NCBI RefSeq assembly: GCF_963678845.1
Contig: NZ_OY787466.1
Span: 744,001 to 808,000, forward strand
DNA from: an uncultured Bacteroides sp.
GTDB taxonomy: Bacteria; Bacteroidota; Bacteroidia; Bacteroidales; Bacteroidaceae
Reading direction: 5' to 3'
Length of the DNA stretch: 64,000 bases
Positions 27,412 through 36,315 of this stretch are shown here, piece by piece; positions within the stretch are counted from its first letter, which is position 1; each line of letters starts with the position of its first letter. Position numbers and translations under genes: made by a program. Below the pieces are notes generated by a model. It was not told the origin of the DNA and made no database searches. It saw only the letters and a list, made by a program, of their open reading frames with translations.

Positions 27412-29232
27412 TTAGTCTCTCTTTTTCAGTATTTTAAACTGGTCAATTTCGTGTTTTCGCACCTTTTCCACCTCAAACCAACGGTTAATTTCAGTACTTG
27501 TTACGCCACTATTTACAAATACTCCCTGTTTTTTATATACTTGTGTCAGTATCACTTTTATCTCATTTCGGGAATAATGCCCTCCTATATCAAACAGCTG
27601 GTGAACAGCATTTCGCATGGGGAGTGATTTCTTTATCGCATGTTCGTTTTGTTTGTTGATGGAACGCTCCATTGCCTTCACATTGAAATCCAGCTTCTCA
27701 CGGATAAACTTACTGCCCAGTTTCTCGTAACAGGCATAAAGTGTTTGATCGTCCTTGCCTGTTATCAGTCTTGAGAGCAAGTGGTGGTATTTCTTTTGTG
27801 CTTTTTCGTTGGGATTCATTCGTAATTTCTCCAGCGCTTCAAAGCGTAACAAGAGCAGTGCAAAACGCCCTTTACGGGTTCGCTGACGGTGCAAAGCCAA
27901 CCGGTCGTCATCACTGAAAAGATGTTGCTGAGTCTCATGTTCTATATTAAAGAAACCGGTGGTACGATATGCTTCATATAAATTGGAAGGGTAGGTGTAG
28001 AGCGACTTCACAAGTTCAGCCTCGTATAAGTTACTGATAAGAAAAGGGTCGGGTTTGCCGGCTTCGTCTAAATAAGGAAGATAGCTGTTGCTACCTAAAG
28101 CTTCCCTTAACAAAGTTCGCTTTCCATCATTTGTAGTTTGTTTCAATAGCTTCTGCCAATCGTTATAGATTTCTTCAGCTCCTTGCAACCAACGATTGAT
28201 TTCCGGTTCACTTTTATATTCCAGATTTGGACGGATGGAGCTGATGTGTGTAATGCTTTTTACACCATTTCTGAATCGTCCCACAATCTGTATGGCTTCA
28301 GTCTTAGGATCAATAGCCGATTGTTGTGCACCGTACATATCCGAGATAATAATCACATGAGGTGGTATTTTCGACATAATATCCACCGCAGAGAAGAAGC
28401 GTGAGGTGAAGAAGTTGAACGGCATCAGTTCATCAATTACGGTCGATTTCTTTCTTCTTCCTGCTTTCCATAATTTGAATGTGCTTTCCTCACTACAAAA
28501 AGTATAAGAATCTTGTATTTCCGGTATATCAATAAAAATGGAGTCTATGGTATCAATCGAATTGACGAAAATGCAGACACGGGATTTCTTGTTGAGTTTT
28601 AGTTGGGTAAGCAAATCGGCAAGCGATTCACAAATATTGTTGGTGGTAATAAGTTTCATCTTTTTCTTATAATCATACGTGGGCACCACTTTTAATATGC
28701 GGAATCCCTGATTTACAAGTCGTGCATCCTCGGCTATGATAGGAGTGGCCGAAACCATTGCTTTAGATTGAAAAAGGAAAAAGTCGTTCATAGGGCTGGA
28801 TATACTTCCCCGATAATCAACATCCTGCACCAGCTTTTCGCACTCATCGAACAGCATAAAACATTCGCTGTGCATATTAATCTGCTGATCGTCCATAGCC
28901 TCCTTTACCTTCTGAAAACTTTCCGGTGTGGTAAGAATCTTGTAATGTTGTTTTTTGTTCTTTTCCAGAAAATCAGCAATATGTTGCACCATTACCCCCT
29001 TGTGAACAGCCAGCGTATGCTTGTGCTTCTTCGCCTTATCCACAATAACCGGCACATTAGGTTCAATGATGATAGATTTTCGCGGGGAAGTAAGTTCGCA
29101 GTAAGTAGCTCCCAGTCCGGGAAGCATCTTGTTAATCACACAGTTAGTAGGCAGGGCCGCAAAACCTTCACGCTTCAAAGCATCAGACAGATATTCCTTT
29201 TCGTGAATCTTGATAATTCTTTCTCGTAGCAT
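27412..29232 (-). CDS. SF2 helicase-like protein with degenerate Walker A
   Basis: 606 aa with helicase-like landmarks in order: a P-loop-like PGLGATY (39-44) in which the usual GKT/GKS lysine is missing, a DEAD-box-like DECE (129-132), SAT (161-163) and a motif-VI-like QIVGRFRN near residue 315. The long C-terminal part (~340-606) is Lys/Arg-rich and matches nothing I recognise. Loss of the Walker A lysine suggests weak or no ATP hydrolysis, unless the start or motif assignment is wrong. A deleted second copy of this gene lies at 4.2-4.5 kb and a 22-bp scrap at 17.41 kb, so the family has been mobile or duplicated in this genome. No operon partner on its strand. Confidence 0.65.
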   Translation of the reverse strand: MLRERIIKIHEKEYLSDALKREGFAALPTNCVINKMLPGLGATYCELTSPRKSIIIEPNVPVIVDKAKKHKHTLAVHKGVMVQHIADFLEKNKKQHYKILTTPESFQKVKEAMDDQQINMHSECFMLFDECEKLVQDVDYRGSISSPMNDFFLFQSKAMVSATPIIAEDARLVNQGFRILKVVPTYDYKKKMKLITTNNICESLADLLTQLKLNKKSRVCIFVNSIDTIDSIFIDIPEIQDSYTFCSEESTFKLWKAGRRKKSTVIDELMPFNFFTSRFFSAVDIMSKIPPHVIIISDMYGAQQSAIDPKTEAIQIVGRFRNGVKSITHISSIRPNLEYKSEPEINRWLQGAEEIYNDWQKLLKQTTNDGKRTLLREALGSNSYLPYLDEAGKPDPFLISNLYEAELVKSLYTYPSNLYEAYRTTGFFNIEHETQQHLFSDDDRLALHRQRTRKGRFALLLLRFEALEKLRMNPNEKAQKKYHHLLSRLITGKDDQTLYACYEKLGSKFIREKLDFNVKAMERSINKQNEHAIKKSLPMRNAVHQLFDIGGHYSRNEIKVILTQVYKKQGVFVNSGVTSTEINRWFEVEKVRKHEIDQFKILKKRD

Positions 29233-29528
29233 TAAATTTATTTTGATTAATAAAGGGCGCGAAGGTAACTTTATTTATCCGGATTTATACTATATGTTTT
29301 GAAAATATATAAGGGGGTTTTGGTCAGTTTGTCTAGTTGTTTTTTTATTTTCTGGCGGGAGATTTTTAGCGGGTGGAGTTTGTTCCGCTCGGGGGGGAGC
29401 AGAAAAATTATAAGGAGAAATAAAGAGTTGAATAATGATTAATTATTTTTTTTGTTTAGTTGTTATATCCATTATTGTTGAGTACATTTGTTTTATAAAA
29501 TAATAGAACCTATTTAATAATATTGGAT

Positions 29529-31862
29529 ATGAATACAAATTTTTCAGAAGAATATAAAAATTGGATAGAAAAATTGTCAGAGGAGAATTTTAACGAACTA
29601 GTACTTAATTATGTTAAAGAGTATTTTGATACAAAAGATGCTTATATATCAAATGGACCTTATGACGGAGGATTAGATTTGATAGTCACAAAAGATACAA
29701 AAGAAAGAAAGAAGAATATTCAAATAACAATACAAAAGAAAGGGCTTGAAAAGAAAGTTCTTGATGATTGTAAAAAAGCAATGGATAATCATAATAAATA
29801 TGATTATTTGAATAAACTAGATTTTTATATATCGTCTAGTGTTACTCCGGTGAAAAAAAATGAACTAATAAAGATAGCTGAACTTGACTATCAAATAGAT
29901 TTAAGAATTATTGATGCAAATGAACTGGGGGGCTTGGCTAGTGAATATAAATCGATACGACAATCAATTATTAAATTTAATAAAACCGCTTTTCCAAGTG
30001 AAGACTTAAATATAAATAAAAGTACGAAAATTTTATTTGATACATTATCCATAGGAAAAGATGTGACTTTGTTAAAGAATAATTTTGTTCAATCGCTTAT
30101 TATTTCTCATTTGTACCAAGTCTCTAAAGCCACAGTTGAAGAAATCTATGATGGGTTAAAAGGAACCTTTTATGAAAAATATAATAAAGCATTCTTTCAA
30201 AGTGAAATAGGTAAGCTAAAATCCGCTAATAAAGTTGTAGATATACCTGGTGTTAAACCAAAACAATTTCAGCTAACAGAAGATATGTTGTTGAATTTGG
30301 AAAAAGTAGATCAAAATACTCAGATACAAGAAGCTTGTTTAATTAATGATTTTAGTGAAGTTTTAAAACGTTATAATCTTGATCAAGAGACAAAAAAAGT
30401 TTTTGAGTATATTTTTGATTTATACAATGCAAATTACGAAATTGATGAAAGCGAAGTGTTGAATGAATCTAATAATCATGGTAAAAGGATACAGCATATT
30501 TTTAGTACTTTAATTTCGTATTTACAAAAGAAACATGAAATAGACAAAGAGACTTCAAATAATATAGCGCGCGAACTATTAATTATATGTAATCGGAACG
30601 ATTTTTTGAATAAGACTAGCATCTCAAAAATGTTTATGAATTTATTTAAATCGGATAAATTAGATGTTTATATAAATACATCAAAAAGAAAAGTTTATTT
30701 AGATACTCAAATACTTTTACAAATGATATGCTGTCAATATGAAAATATTGAATATGATAATCTGTTATATAATGATGTTAAATATTTTAGTGATATAATT
30801 GAGCAATCTTCTGTTCAGATTAGTTTGTATACAACTATTGGATATGTTGAAGAAGTCGCTTGGCATATTTATAAAGGTCTAAAAATTGAACGATTTCTGG
30901 AACTTGACTTTATTAAAGATTTGGGTCCCTCTAAAAATGTTTTTTTTAATTTTTATTTAGAACTAAAAAAAAGACATGATTTTTCTTTTGAAGATTTTGG
31001 TGAGTTTATAGAGGATATATTTGATGTGGATATTAAAACTTGTAATGAAAGCTATTTTATTGAAACCCTAATACAAAACTTAGTTGATCGTCTCGATATA
31101 TTAGGTATTGAAGTTGAATCTCCACCAATGTTTGATAATCATGAAAAATATAGAAGAGAATATGAAATAGCTTTAAGTTACATGAAGCATGATCAAAAAT
31201 CTTATGATGCTAGGAAGCATGATTTAAATACAATACTTACTTTATCTGATATGCATTTTAATTCAGATGACGGTACTTTTTCTGAGCCATTCCTTATTAC
31301 GTGGGATACCTCGTTTTATGAGATTAGGAAAGTGTTTAAAAAATTCACGGAGTTAAATCATTGGTATATATATTCTCCCATGAAATTTGCAAATACTATT
31401 TCAGTTATAAATTTAAAAATTGATTCAAAGGCTATAAATTATAATATTATATCGCTTGTAGAAGAAAACTTTAACTTATCAAATGAGACTATTAGTTTTC
31501 TTGATTTAATAACTGACTTGTCTAATGGTGCAGATGTTAAAAAGTGGAAGCTTGTGAATAAACTAGCTAAAATGAGGAAAAATCTATTAAACGGGATAGA
31601 ATCAGATGATTTAGCTAATAAAATGAATAATAAAAATCTCCCTATCGACGAATTGTTATTTCTTATTCAAAACTTTTATCAAAATCCACAAAATAAAAAA
31701 AGCTATAAGAATTTATCTGAGTTATTTCAAAATGATATCTATGCTGATAAAATATCAGCTCTATTTGAGAAGAACTTATCTGACTTTCAAACAAAGACAG
31801 GCTTAAAATCGTGTATTATAGAAGAAATTGATTTAATGATAAAAGAAAATAGTGATTTATGA
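29529..31862 (+). CDS. candidate dual nuclease: Mrr-like N-terminus fused to PIN-like C-terminus
   Basis: 777 aa from ATG 29529 (an in-frame TTG lies two codons earlier). The N-terminus resembles Mrr-type PD-(D/E)xK nucleases: NFNELVLNYVKEYF, then GGLD (Asp50) and a QKK strand end (Gln69, Lys71). The middle (~150-380) is helical, with possible winged-helix segments, and unassigned. Residues ~388-600 have the PIN pattern: YLDTQILL (Asp392), a Glu in VEEVAW (Glu441), Asp565 in HDLNTIL and Asp593 in LITWDTS. The gene is visibly more AT-rich than its neighbours and stands alone among relics, suggesting acquisition. An anti-phage or toxin role is inference. Confidence 0.55.
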   Translation: MNTNFSEEYKNWIEKLSEENFNELVLNYVKEYFDTKDAYISNGPYDGGLDLIVTKDTKERKKNIQITIQKKGLEKKVLDDCKKAMDNHNKYDYLNKLDFYISSSVTPVKKNELIKIAELDYQIDLRIIDANELGGLASEYKSIRQSIIKFNKTAFPSEDLNINKSTKILFDTLSIGKDVTLLKNNFVQSLIISHLYQVSKATVEEIYDGLKGTFYEKYNKAFFQSEIGKLKSANKVVDIPGVKPKQFQLTEDMLLNLEKVDQNTQIQEACLINDFSEVLKRYNLDQETKKVFEYIFDLYNANYEIDESEVLNESNNHGKRIQHIFSTLISYLQKKHEIDKETSNNIARELLIICNRNDFLNKTSISKMFMNLFKSDKLDVYINTSKRKVYLDTQILLQMICCQYENIEYDNLLYNDVKYFSDIIEQSSVQISLYTTIGYVEEVAWHIYKGLKIERFLELDFIKDLGPSKNVFFNFYLELKKRHDFSFEDFGEFIEDIFDVDIKTCNESYFIETLIQNLVDRLDILGIEVESPPMFDNHEKYRREYEIALSYMKHDQKSYDARKHDLNTILTLSDMHFNSDDGTFSEPFLITWDTSFYEIRKVFKKFTELNHWYIYSPMKFANTISVINLKIDSKAINYNIISLVEENFNLSNETISFLDLITDLSNGADVKKWKLVNKLAKMRKNLLNGIESDDLANKMNNKNLPIDELLFLIQNFYQNPQNKKSYKNLSELFQNDIYADKISALFEKNLSDFQTKTGLKSCIIEEIDLMIKENSDL

Positions 31863-31894
31863 AATATCTGCTGATTAATGTATATTTTATATTT

Positions 31895-32005
31895 ATTGCA
31901 TATACTGAAGATATATCTCTCTACAATATGGCAACCGATAATTAAAATATTAACCAGGCAAAGGAGCTGTGAAAGGTACTTATTACAGCATTTTGAGGCA
32001 ATTGG
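31895..32005 (+). pseudogene. relic of an AAA_14 ATPase 5' end
   Basis: The sequence from about 31895 parallels 32435-32525 of the intact ATPase gene: translated pieces YTEDISLY and QPIIKILTRQR match YTEKIRSY and QPIIKILTGQR of that protein. A one-base frameshift lies between them, and the twelve bases encoding most of the P-loop are missing. The fragment ends soon after. It is a decayed duplicate of the gene 500 bp downstream. Confidence 0.6.
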
Positions 32006-32050
32006 AGCTTAACCCTCTCCTCTCTTGTTTCTAAAATATAGGAGGTAATT

Positions 32051-32307
32051 ATGAAAACAGTAGAAGTGATTATAGAATATGCAGCATCTATCTTGAACTT
32101 AAGTTCAAGATAGATGCTGCTACCTTTATTAATTACTATAGTAATATATTTACGAAAGCTGCATTGAGCAGAATTACTGGAATTAATGAACGCCAGCTAT
32201 GGCATTATGCGGCAGGAGTGCATAAACCTCGTAAAACTCAGCTTGAAAAGATTCAAAATGGTATTAAGGCATTGACAAAAGAGCTTCAGGCAATTAGTCT
32301 TGTATAG
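32051..32307 (+). pseudogene. HicB-like antitoxin relic with HTH end
   Basis: A start with a good Shine-Dalgarno (ggagg at 32041) opens MKTVEVIIEYAAS, like the N-terminus of Bacteroides HicB-type proteins, but the frame stops after 20 codons. A second frame then gives FINYYSNIFTKAALSRITG and further INERQLWHYAAGVHKPRK, ending in LQAISLV, the C-terminal helix-turn-helix of the same family. About 70 codons of the middle are gone. The junction is a perfect 40-bp palindrome, so the deletion arose together with an inverted duplication. No intact HicA-like partner is present. Confidence 0.7.
32081..32120. repeat. perfect 40-bp palindrome
   Basis: Two 20-bp arms (32081-32100 and 32101-32120) are exact reverse complements with no spacer. 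The right arm continues in frame into the HTH-coding part of the HicB-like relic, while the left arm appears to be its inverted copy. No T run follows, so it is not a normal terminator. Confidence 0.95.
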
Positions 32308-32316
32308 TTTTCTATT

Positions 32317-32405
32317 AGTTATATCTAATAAAACAATAAAAATAGAGTATTTCGTAATTTATATCTAATTAAGTTCTATATTTGCATAAATCCATTAGAT
32401 ATAAA
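32317..32405 (+). promoter_or_regulatory. operator-like repeats and promoter of the AAA_14 ATPase gene
   Basis: The motif TTATATCTAAT occurs directly at about 32318 and 32359, and inverted at 32394-32404. The latter two form a perfect 12-bp inverted repeat (32358-32369 / 32394-32405). A -7 box TATATTTG at 32377-32384 lies between the arms, and the right arm ends just before the ATG at 32408. The arrangement suggests repression at the promoter; the binding protein is unknown. Confidence 0.6.
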
Positions 32406-32407
32406 TC

Positions 32408-33616
32408 ATGAAAGAAAGTATTATAGAAAGATCCTATTATACGGAAAAGATACGATCCTATATAGGACAACCGATTATTAAGATATTAACCGGGCAAAGG
32501 CGTATTGGGAAAAGTTGTATTCTCAGACAACTGATGGATATTATCCGTGGTATGGATAGCGATGCCAATATTATCTATATTAATAAAGAGCTAAAGGAAT
32601 TCAGAGAGATTTTAACCGATGATGATTTATACCAAGCGATCACTTCTCAACTGGATAAAAGCAAAAGCAATTATGTCTTTGTTGATGAAATACAGGAAAT
32701 TCCATCTTTTCAGCATACATTAAGAAGTCTGCTTGCAGAAGGTAGCTGTGATATTTATTGTACCGGAAGCAATGCGAATATGCTTTCCGGTGAATTGGCT
32801 ACTTATCTTGCCGGTCGGTACATGGAGTTTCCTATTCATTCTCTTTCTTATAAGGAGTTTTTGTTATTTCATCAGTTAGAAGACAGTAACCAAAGTCTGC
32901 AGAAGTATTTCAGAATAGGTGGTATGCCTTATTTGATTCATTTTAAAGGTGATGAACAGTTGTGCTTTGACTATCTGCAAAATCTTTATTCAACAATCTT
33001 GCTGAAAGATGTTATTGCAAGGAAGCAAATCAGGAACGTAGACTTTATGGAACGCTTGGTTGGGTACATAGCCGATAATGTTGGTAGTTTATTTTCTGCA
33101 TCTAGTATCAGCAAATATATAAAGTCGCAACGTCAGCAGTTACCCACTCAAATGGTGATAGACTATTCTACTGCTCTATCGCAGGCTTATTTTATTTATA
33201 AGGTTCCGCGCGCTGATGTTCAGGGGCTGAAAATATTTGAGATAGGAGAGAAGTATTACTTTGAAGATTTGGGCATTCGCAATGCTATTCGTGGTTTTGA
33301 TCCTTTGACTGAAATTCAGAAGTGGATGGAGAATGTTGTTTACCTGCAACTTATAAGACAGGGATATACTGTTTATGTGGGAAAGGTTGATAATCTGGAG
33401 ATTGATTTCGTAGGACAACGATTACAGGAACGAATCTATGTTCAGGTATCTTTCCGTTTAGATGGTGAAAATACAAAAAACAGAGAAGTTGCTAGTCTGC
33501 TAAAAACGATGGATAACTTTCCTAAATATATTGTTACGCTTGATGAATTTGCATTAGGCACAACTGCCGAGGGCATTCGGATTATTCATCTGCGTGACTT
33601 TCTGATGAAAGAGTAG
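32408..33616 (+). CDS. AAA_14 / DUF4143 family ATPase
   Basis: 402 aa with Walker A GQRRIGKS (29-36), Walker B YVFVDEIQEI near residue 95, a sensor region (IYCTGSNANMLSGEL) and the typical SYKEFLLF element. The C-terminal half is a DUF4143 domain resembling restriction-endonuclease-like folds (YTVYVGKVDNLEIDFVGQ). Such proteins are abundant in Bacteroides and other anaerobes, often in several copies; their function is not established. A truncated copy lies just upstream. The gene stands alone with its own operator-like promoter. Confidence 0.9.
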   Translation: MKESIIERSYYTEKIRSYIGQPIIKILTGQRRIGKSCILRQLMDIIRGMDSDANIIYINKELKEFREILTDDDLYQAITSQLDKSKSNYVFVDEIQEIPSFQHTLRSLLAEGSCDIYCTGSNANMLSGELATYLAGRYMEFPIHSLSYKEFLLFHQLEDSNQSLQKYFRIGGMPYLIHFKGDEQLCFDYLQNLYSTILLKDVIARKQIRNVDFMERLVGYIADNVGSLFSASSISKYIKSQRQQLPTQMVIDYSTALSQAYFIYKVPRADVQGLKIFEIGEKYYFEDLGIRNAIRGFDPLTEIQKWMENVVYLQLIRQGYTVYVGKVDNLEIDFVGQRLQERIYVQVSFRLDGENTKNREVASLLKTMDNFPKYIVTLDEFALGTTAEGIRIIHLRDFLMKE

Positions 33617-33768
33617 TTCTTTTCTGTTTAGCATTTTAAATAATCTAATAGATTGTTACTTATTAATAATAAGTTCTTCTTTGATGTAGAAATTATGTAC
33701 CTTGCACTTCCTAAAATTAAAAGAGAATGATTAGGCATATAATTGAATCAAATTTAAAATCAGAAATA

Positions 33769-34656
33769 ATGAAACGTTCTACTTTATCATTGTCACTTCT
33801 GACAGTATGTATATTGTTTACAGGTTGTGTAAGCAAAAAGCAGTTTGTAGGTTTGCAGTCCGATTACAGTAAACTACAGACCGAAAATAGTGATTTGAAA
33901 AAATCTTTCCAGGATACTCAGGTTCAGTTGGTGGAAAGTCGTGCAAATGGCAAAAGTCTGGAAGACCGTTTGGCTGAAGCCAGAAAGAATAATGAAGAAT
34001 TGCGCTCGGCTTATGCCGCTTTGCAGGGCTCACTAGACAAGAGTCTTCAGCAAAATTCTCAGGGGAATGTAAATATCTCTAAGTTGGTGGACGAAATCAA
34101 TGCTTCCAATCGTTTTATCAAGCAACTTGTTGAAACCAAGAGCAAGTCTGACTCACTAAATCTTGTGTTGAGCAATAACCTGACACGCTCATTGAGCCGT
34201 GAAGAACTTAAAGAGGTAGATGTTCAGGTATTGAAAGGTGTAGTGTATATTTCACTGGCCGACAATATGCTTTACAAATCAGGTAGTTATGAAGTAAATG
34301 AAAGAGCCGGAGAAACTTTAAGCAAGATTGCTAAGATAATAATGGATTATAAAGATTATGATGTGCTTATTGAAGGTAATACTGACCCGGATCCTATTAT
34401 TCGTGCAAATATCCGTAACAATTGGGATTTAAGTGCTTTGCGTGCTTCATCTGTTGTTCAGGTTTTGCAAAACAGTTATGGTGTTGATCCGAGACGTCTT
34501 ACTGCTGCAGGCCGTGGCGAATACAATCCAATTGCAGACAATGCTTCTGCTATAGGAAAACAGCGTAACCGCAGAACACAGATTATCATAACTCCTAAGC
34601 TAGATCAGTTTATGGAACTTATTGATAAAGCGCCGGAATCTTCAAATAAAAAGTAA
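33769..34656 (+). CDS. OmpA-family lipoprotein with coiled coil
   Basis: 295 aa from ATG 33769, chosen because it gives a proper lipoprotein signal (LFTGC, Cys20); an upstream in-frame ATG at 33727 would bury it. A coiled-coil region (~28-130) precedes a C-terminal OmpA/peptidoglycan-binding domain (~165-285: YKSGSYEVNE, VLIEGNTDPDP, NWDLSALRASSVVQVL, RRLTAAGRGEYNP, NRRTQIIITP). It likely links the outer membrane to peptidoglycan. Monocistronic, followed by a strong terminator. Confidence 0.92.
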   Translation: MKRSTLSLSLLTVCILFTGCVSKKQFVGLQSDYSKLQTENSDLKKSFQDTQVQLVESRANGKSLEDRLAEARKNNEELRSAYAALQGSLDKSLQQNSQGNVNISKLVDEINASNRFIKQLVETKSKSDSLNLVLSNNLTRSLSREELKEVDVQVLKGVVYISLADNMLYKSGSYEVNERAGETLSKIAKIIMDYKDYDVLIEGNTDPDPIIRANIRNNWDLSALRASSVVQVLQNSYGVDPRRLTAAGRGEYNPIADNASAIGKQRNRRTQIIITPKLDQFMELIDKAPESSNKK

Positions 34657-34695
34657 TTCCAAAGATAAGAGACCGATCTTTTATAAGGAAATTGT

Positions 34696-34741
34696 AACAA
34701 CAAAGGAGTTGTCAGTAAAGTCTGGCAGCTCCTTCGTTGTT
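34696..34741 (+). terminator. terminator after the OmpA-family gene
   Basis: A 20-bp stem (34696-34715 / 34722-34741, three mismatches that become G-U pairs in RNA on one strand) with a 6-base loop lies 40 bp after the stop codon. The T run is short. Confidence 0.75.
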
Positions 34742-34805
34742 TAAACAATTGCAGAACCTTCATGCAGACACAGTTCCGTACACAAATATAAAGACAAAGT
34801 CTTTC

Positions 34806-34836
34806 TTGCTAATGCAAATTATAATATCTAATTTTG
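34806..34836 (+). promoter_or_regulatory. candidate promoter of the Hsp70-like gene
   Basis: TTGC at 34806-34809, 19 bp, then TAATTTTG at 34829-34836 fits the Bacteroides promoter. It implies a leader of about 110 bases before ATG 34953; no known regulatory RNA was recognised in that leader. Confidence 0.5.
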
Positions 34837-34952
34837 CACCCCCTTTTGGCGGTGGTATCTGCCTTAAACTGTTTTTCTAATTCCCCATATCTGAGATTCT
34901 AATCCAGGCTTGGTTTATTAGATTTAGAATGAAATAATAAATTTTGTATCGG

Positions 34953-36194
34953 ATGAACTTGAATGATATAACTTGCGGCCTGGATTTTGGGACTTCTAAT
35001 TCTGTAATAACATTAACTGATAAGAAAACCGGGAAAGAGATATATACGTACAATGATAGGTCTATATTGTATTTCCCGCAAACAAATGATTTTGTTTATT
35101 ATGTTGGTAAAGAGGCACAGGATAAATATGTAGAGGATGAGATGAGAGGGCGTCTTTTGAAATCTGTAAAAACGCTTTTAAGTCAGGAACGTTTTACTCA
35201 CACATGGATTTGTGGAAAGCAAGTAACGCCCGAGCAACTGTGTATGTTTATCATTCAACACCTCAAAGAAAAGGCTGAATCTTTTTTAGGAATGCAAATT
35301 GAAAGTGTTATTCTAGGACGACCTGCCATTTTTTCAGAAGATACCAAGAGTGAACAATTAGCTGTAAAAAGACTGATAAAAGCAGCACACGATTCAGGTT
35401 TTAAACAAGTTTCTCTTCAGTTAGAGCCAATAGCAGCTGCATTTCATTATGAAGCTACCATAGAGAATGAAGAAAATGTGTTAGTAGCCGATTTTGGTGG
35501 TGGAACATCTGATTTTACCATCATGAAACTTTCGCCGGAGAAACGACTTAAGAAAGATCGCAACGATGATATTCTTGCTTATGATGGCGTTTATATTGGC
35601 GGAGATATGCTTGATTTTGAAATTCTATGGGATAAAATCACCCCTCACTTAGGAAGAGGAGTGACCTATAGTTCTTATAATAAAGATTTACCAATTCCTA
35701 TTTCTATTTTTCGTGAGCTTAAAAATTGGGAACGTTCCTTTTTATTGAAAGAGAGTAAGATGAGACGGTCATTAAATGGATATTATGTGTTCTCGGGCAA
35801 TAATCCATTGATTGATAATCTGAGAGTTTTAATTGATCAGAATTATATTTATTCCTTGTTTAAAAGCGTTGAGAAATCAAAGATTAACCTGTCTGAGGTA
35901 GATTGTTCCTTAATATCATTTGATAAAGAAGATTTAAAGATTACAGAAACATTGTCTCTTTCTGATTTTGAACTTATTATTAAAAAAGAGACCACGGAAA
36001 TAGAACAACGTGTTGTGTCAATGATGGATAGGGTAGGTATGACTTCTGATGATATTAACACCGTATTTATAACTGGAGGAACCAGTTATGCTATCCCTGT
36101 CAGAAATATTTTGCATAAGTTATTTAGCAATAGTAAAATCCAGTTTGGTGATGCTTTTAATAGTGTTGCACATGGGCTGTCGCTTAGTTCATAG
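34953..36194 (+). CDS. Hsp70-like (YegD-type) ATPase
   Basis: 413 aa from ATG 34953 (an in-frame TTG lies three codons upstream). Actin/Hsp70-fold ATPase motifs are clear: phosphate-1 LDFGTSNSVI (10-19), phosphate-2 VADFGGGTSDFTI near residue 175 and adenosine motif VFITGGTSYAIPV near residue 375. No substrate-binding domain follows, so it is a short DnaK relative such as YegD. Client and partner proteins are unknown. It stands alone on the + strand, convergent with the redox operon. Confidence 0.88.
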   Translation: MNLNDITCGLDFGTSNSVITLTDKKTGKEIYTYNDRSILYFPQTNDFVYYVGKEAQDKYVEDEMRGRLLKSVKTLLSQERFTHTWICGKQVTPEQLCMFIIQHLKEKAESFLGMQIESVILGRPAIFSEDTKSEQLAVKRLIKAAHDSGFKQVSLQLEPIAAAFHYEATIENEENVLVADFGGGTSDFTIMKLSPEKRLKKDRNDDILAYDGVYIGGDMLDFEILWDKITPHLGRGVTYSSYNKDLPIPISIFRELKNWERSFLLKESKMRRSLNGYYVFSGNNPLIDNLRVLIDQNYIYSLFKSVEKSKINLSEVDCSLISFDKEDLKITETLSLSDFELIIKKETTEIEQRVVSMMDRVGMTSDDINTVFITGGTSYAIPVRNILHKLFSNSKIQFGDAFNSVAHGLSLSS

Positions 36195-36252
36195 AAGTTG
36201 TAGATCTTAGTAGTTGGATTGGAAGTAGTAGAGGAGAGGGATGAGGATAAAA

Positions 36253-36287
36253 AATAGCCAAAGAATATTAGATTTCCTTTGGCTATT
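36253..36287. terminator. bidirectional hairpin between Hsp70-like gene and ferredoxin gene
   Basis: Perfect 11-bp arms (aatagccaaag / ctttggctatt) with a 13-base loop. Minus-strand transcripts meet a T run after the hairpin, so it is best as the redox-operon terminator. Confidence 0.75.
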
Positions 36288-36315
36288 CTGCAATAAACGA
36301 TGAGAAACTACAGAT

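Noticed and set aside
29340..29410. G-rich stretch with gctc/gagc arms in the divergent region before the dual nuclease gene
   Set aside because: The arms are only 4 bp and there is no clear promoter or T run, so no function can be supported.
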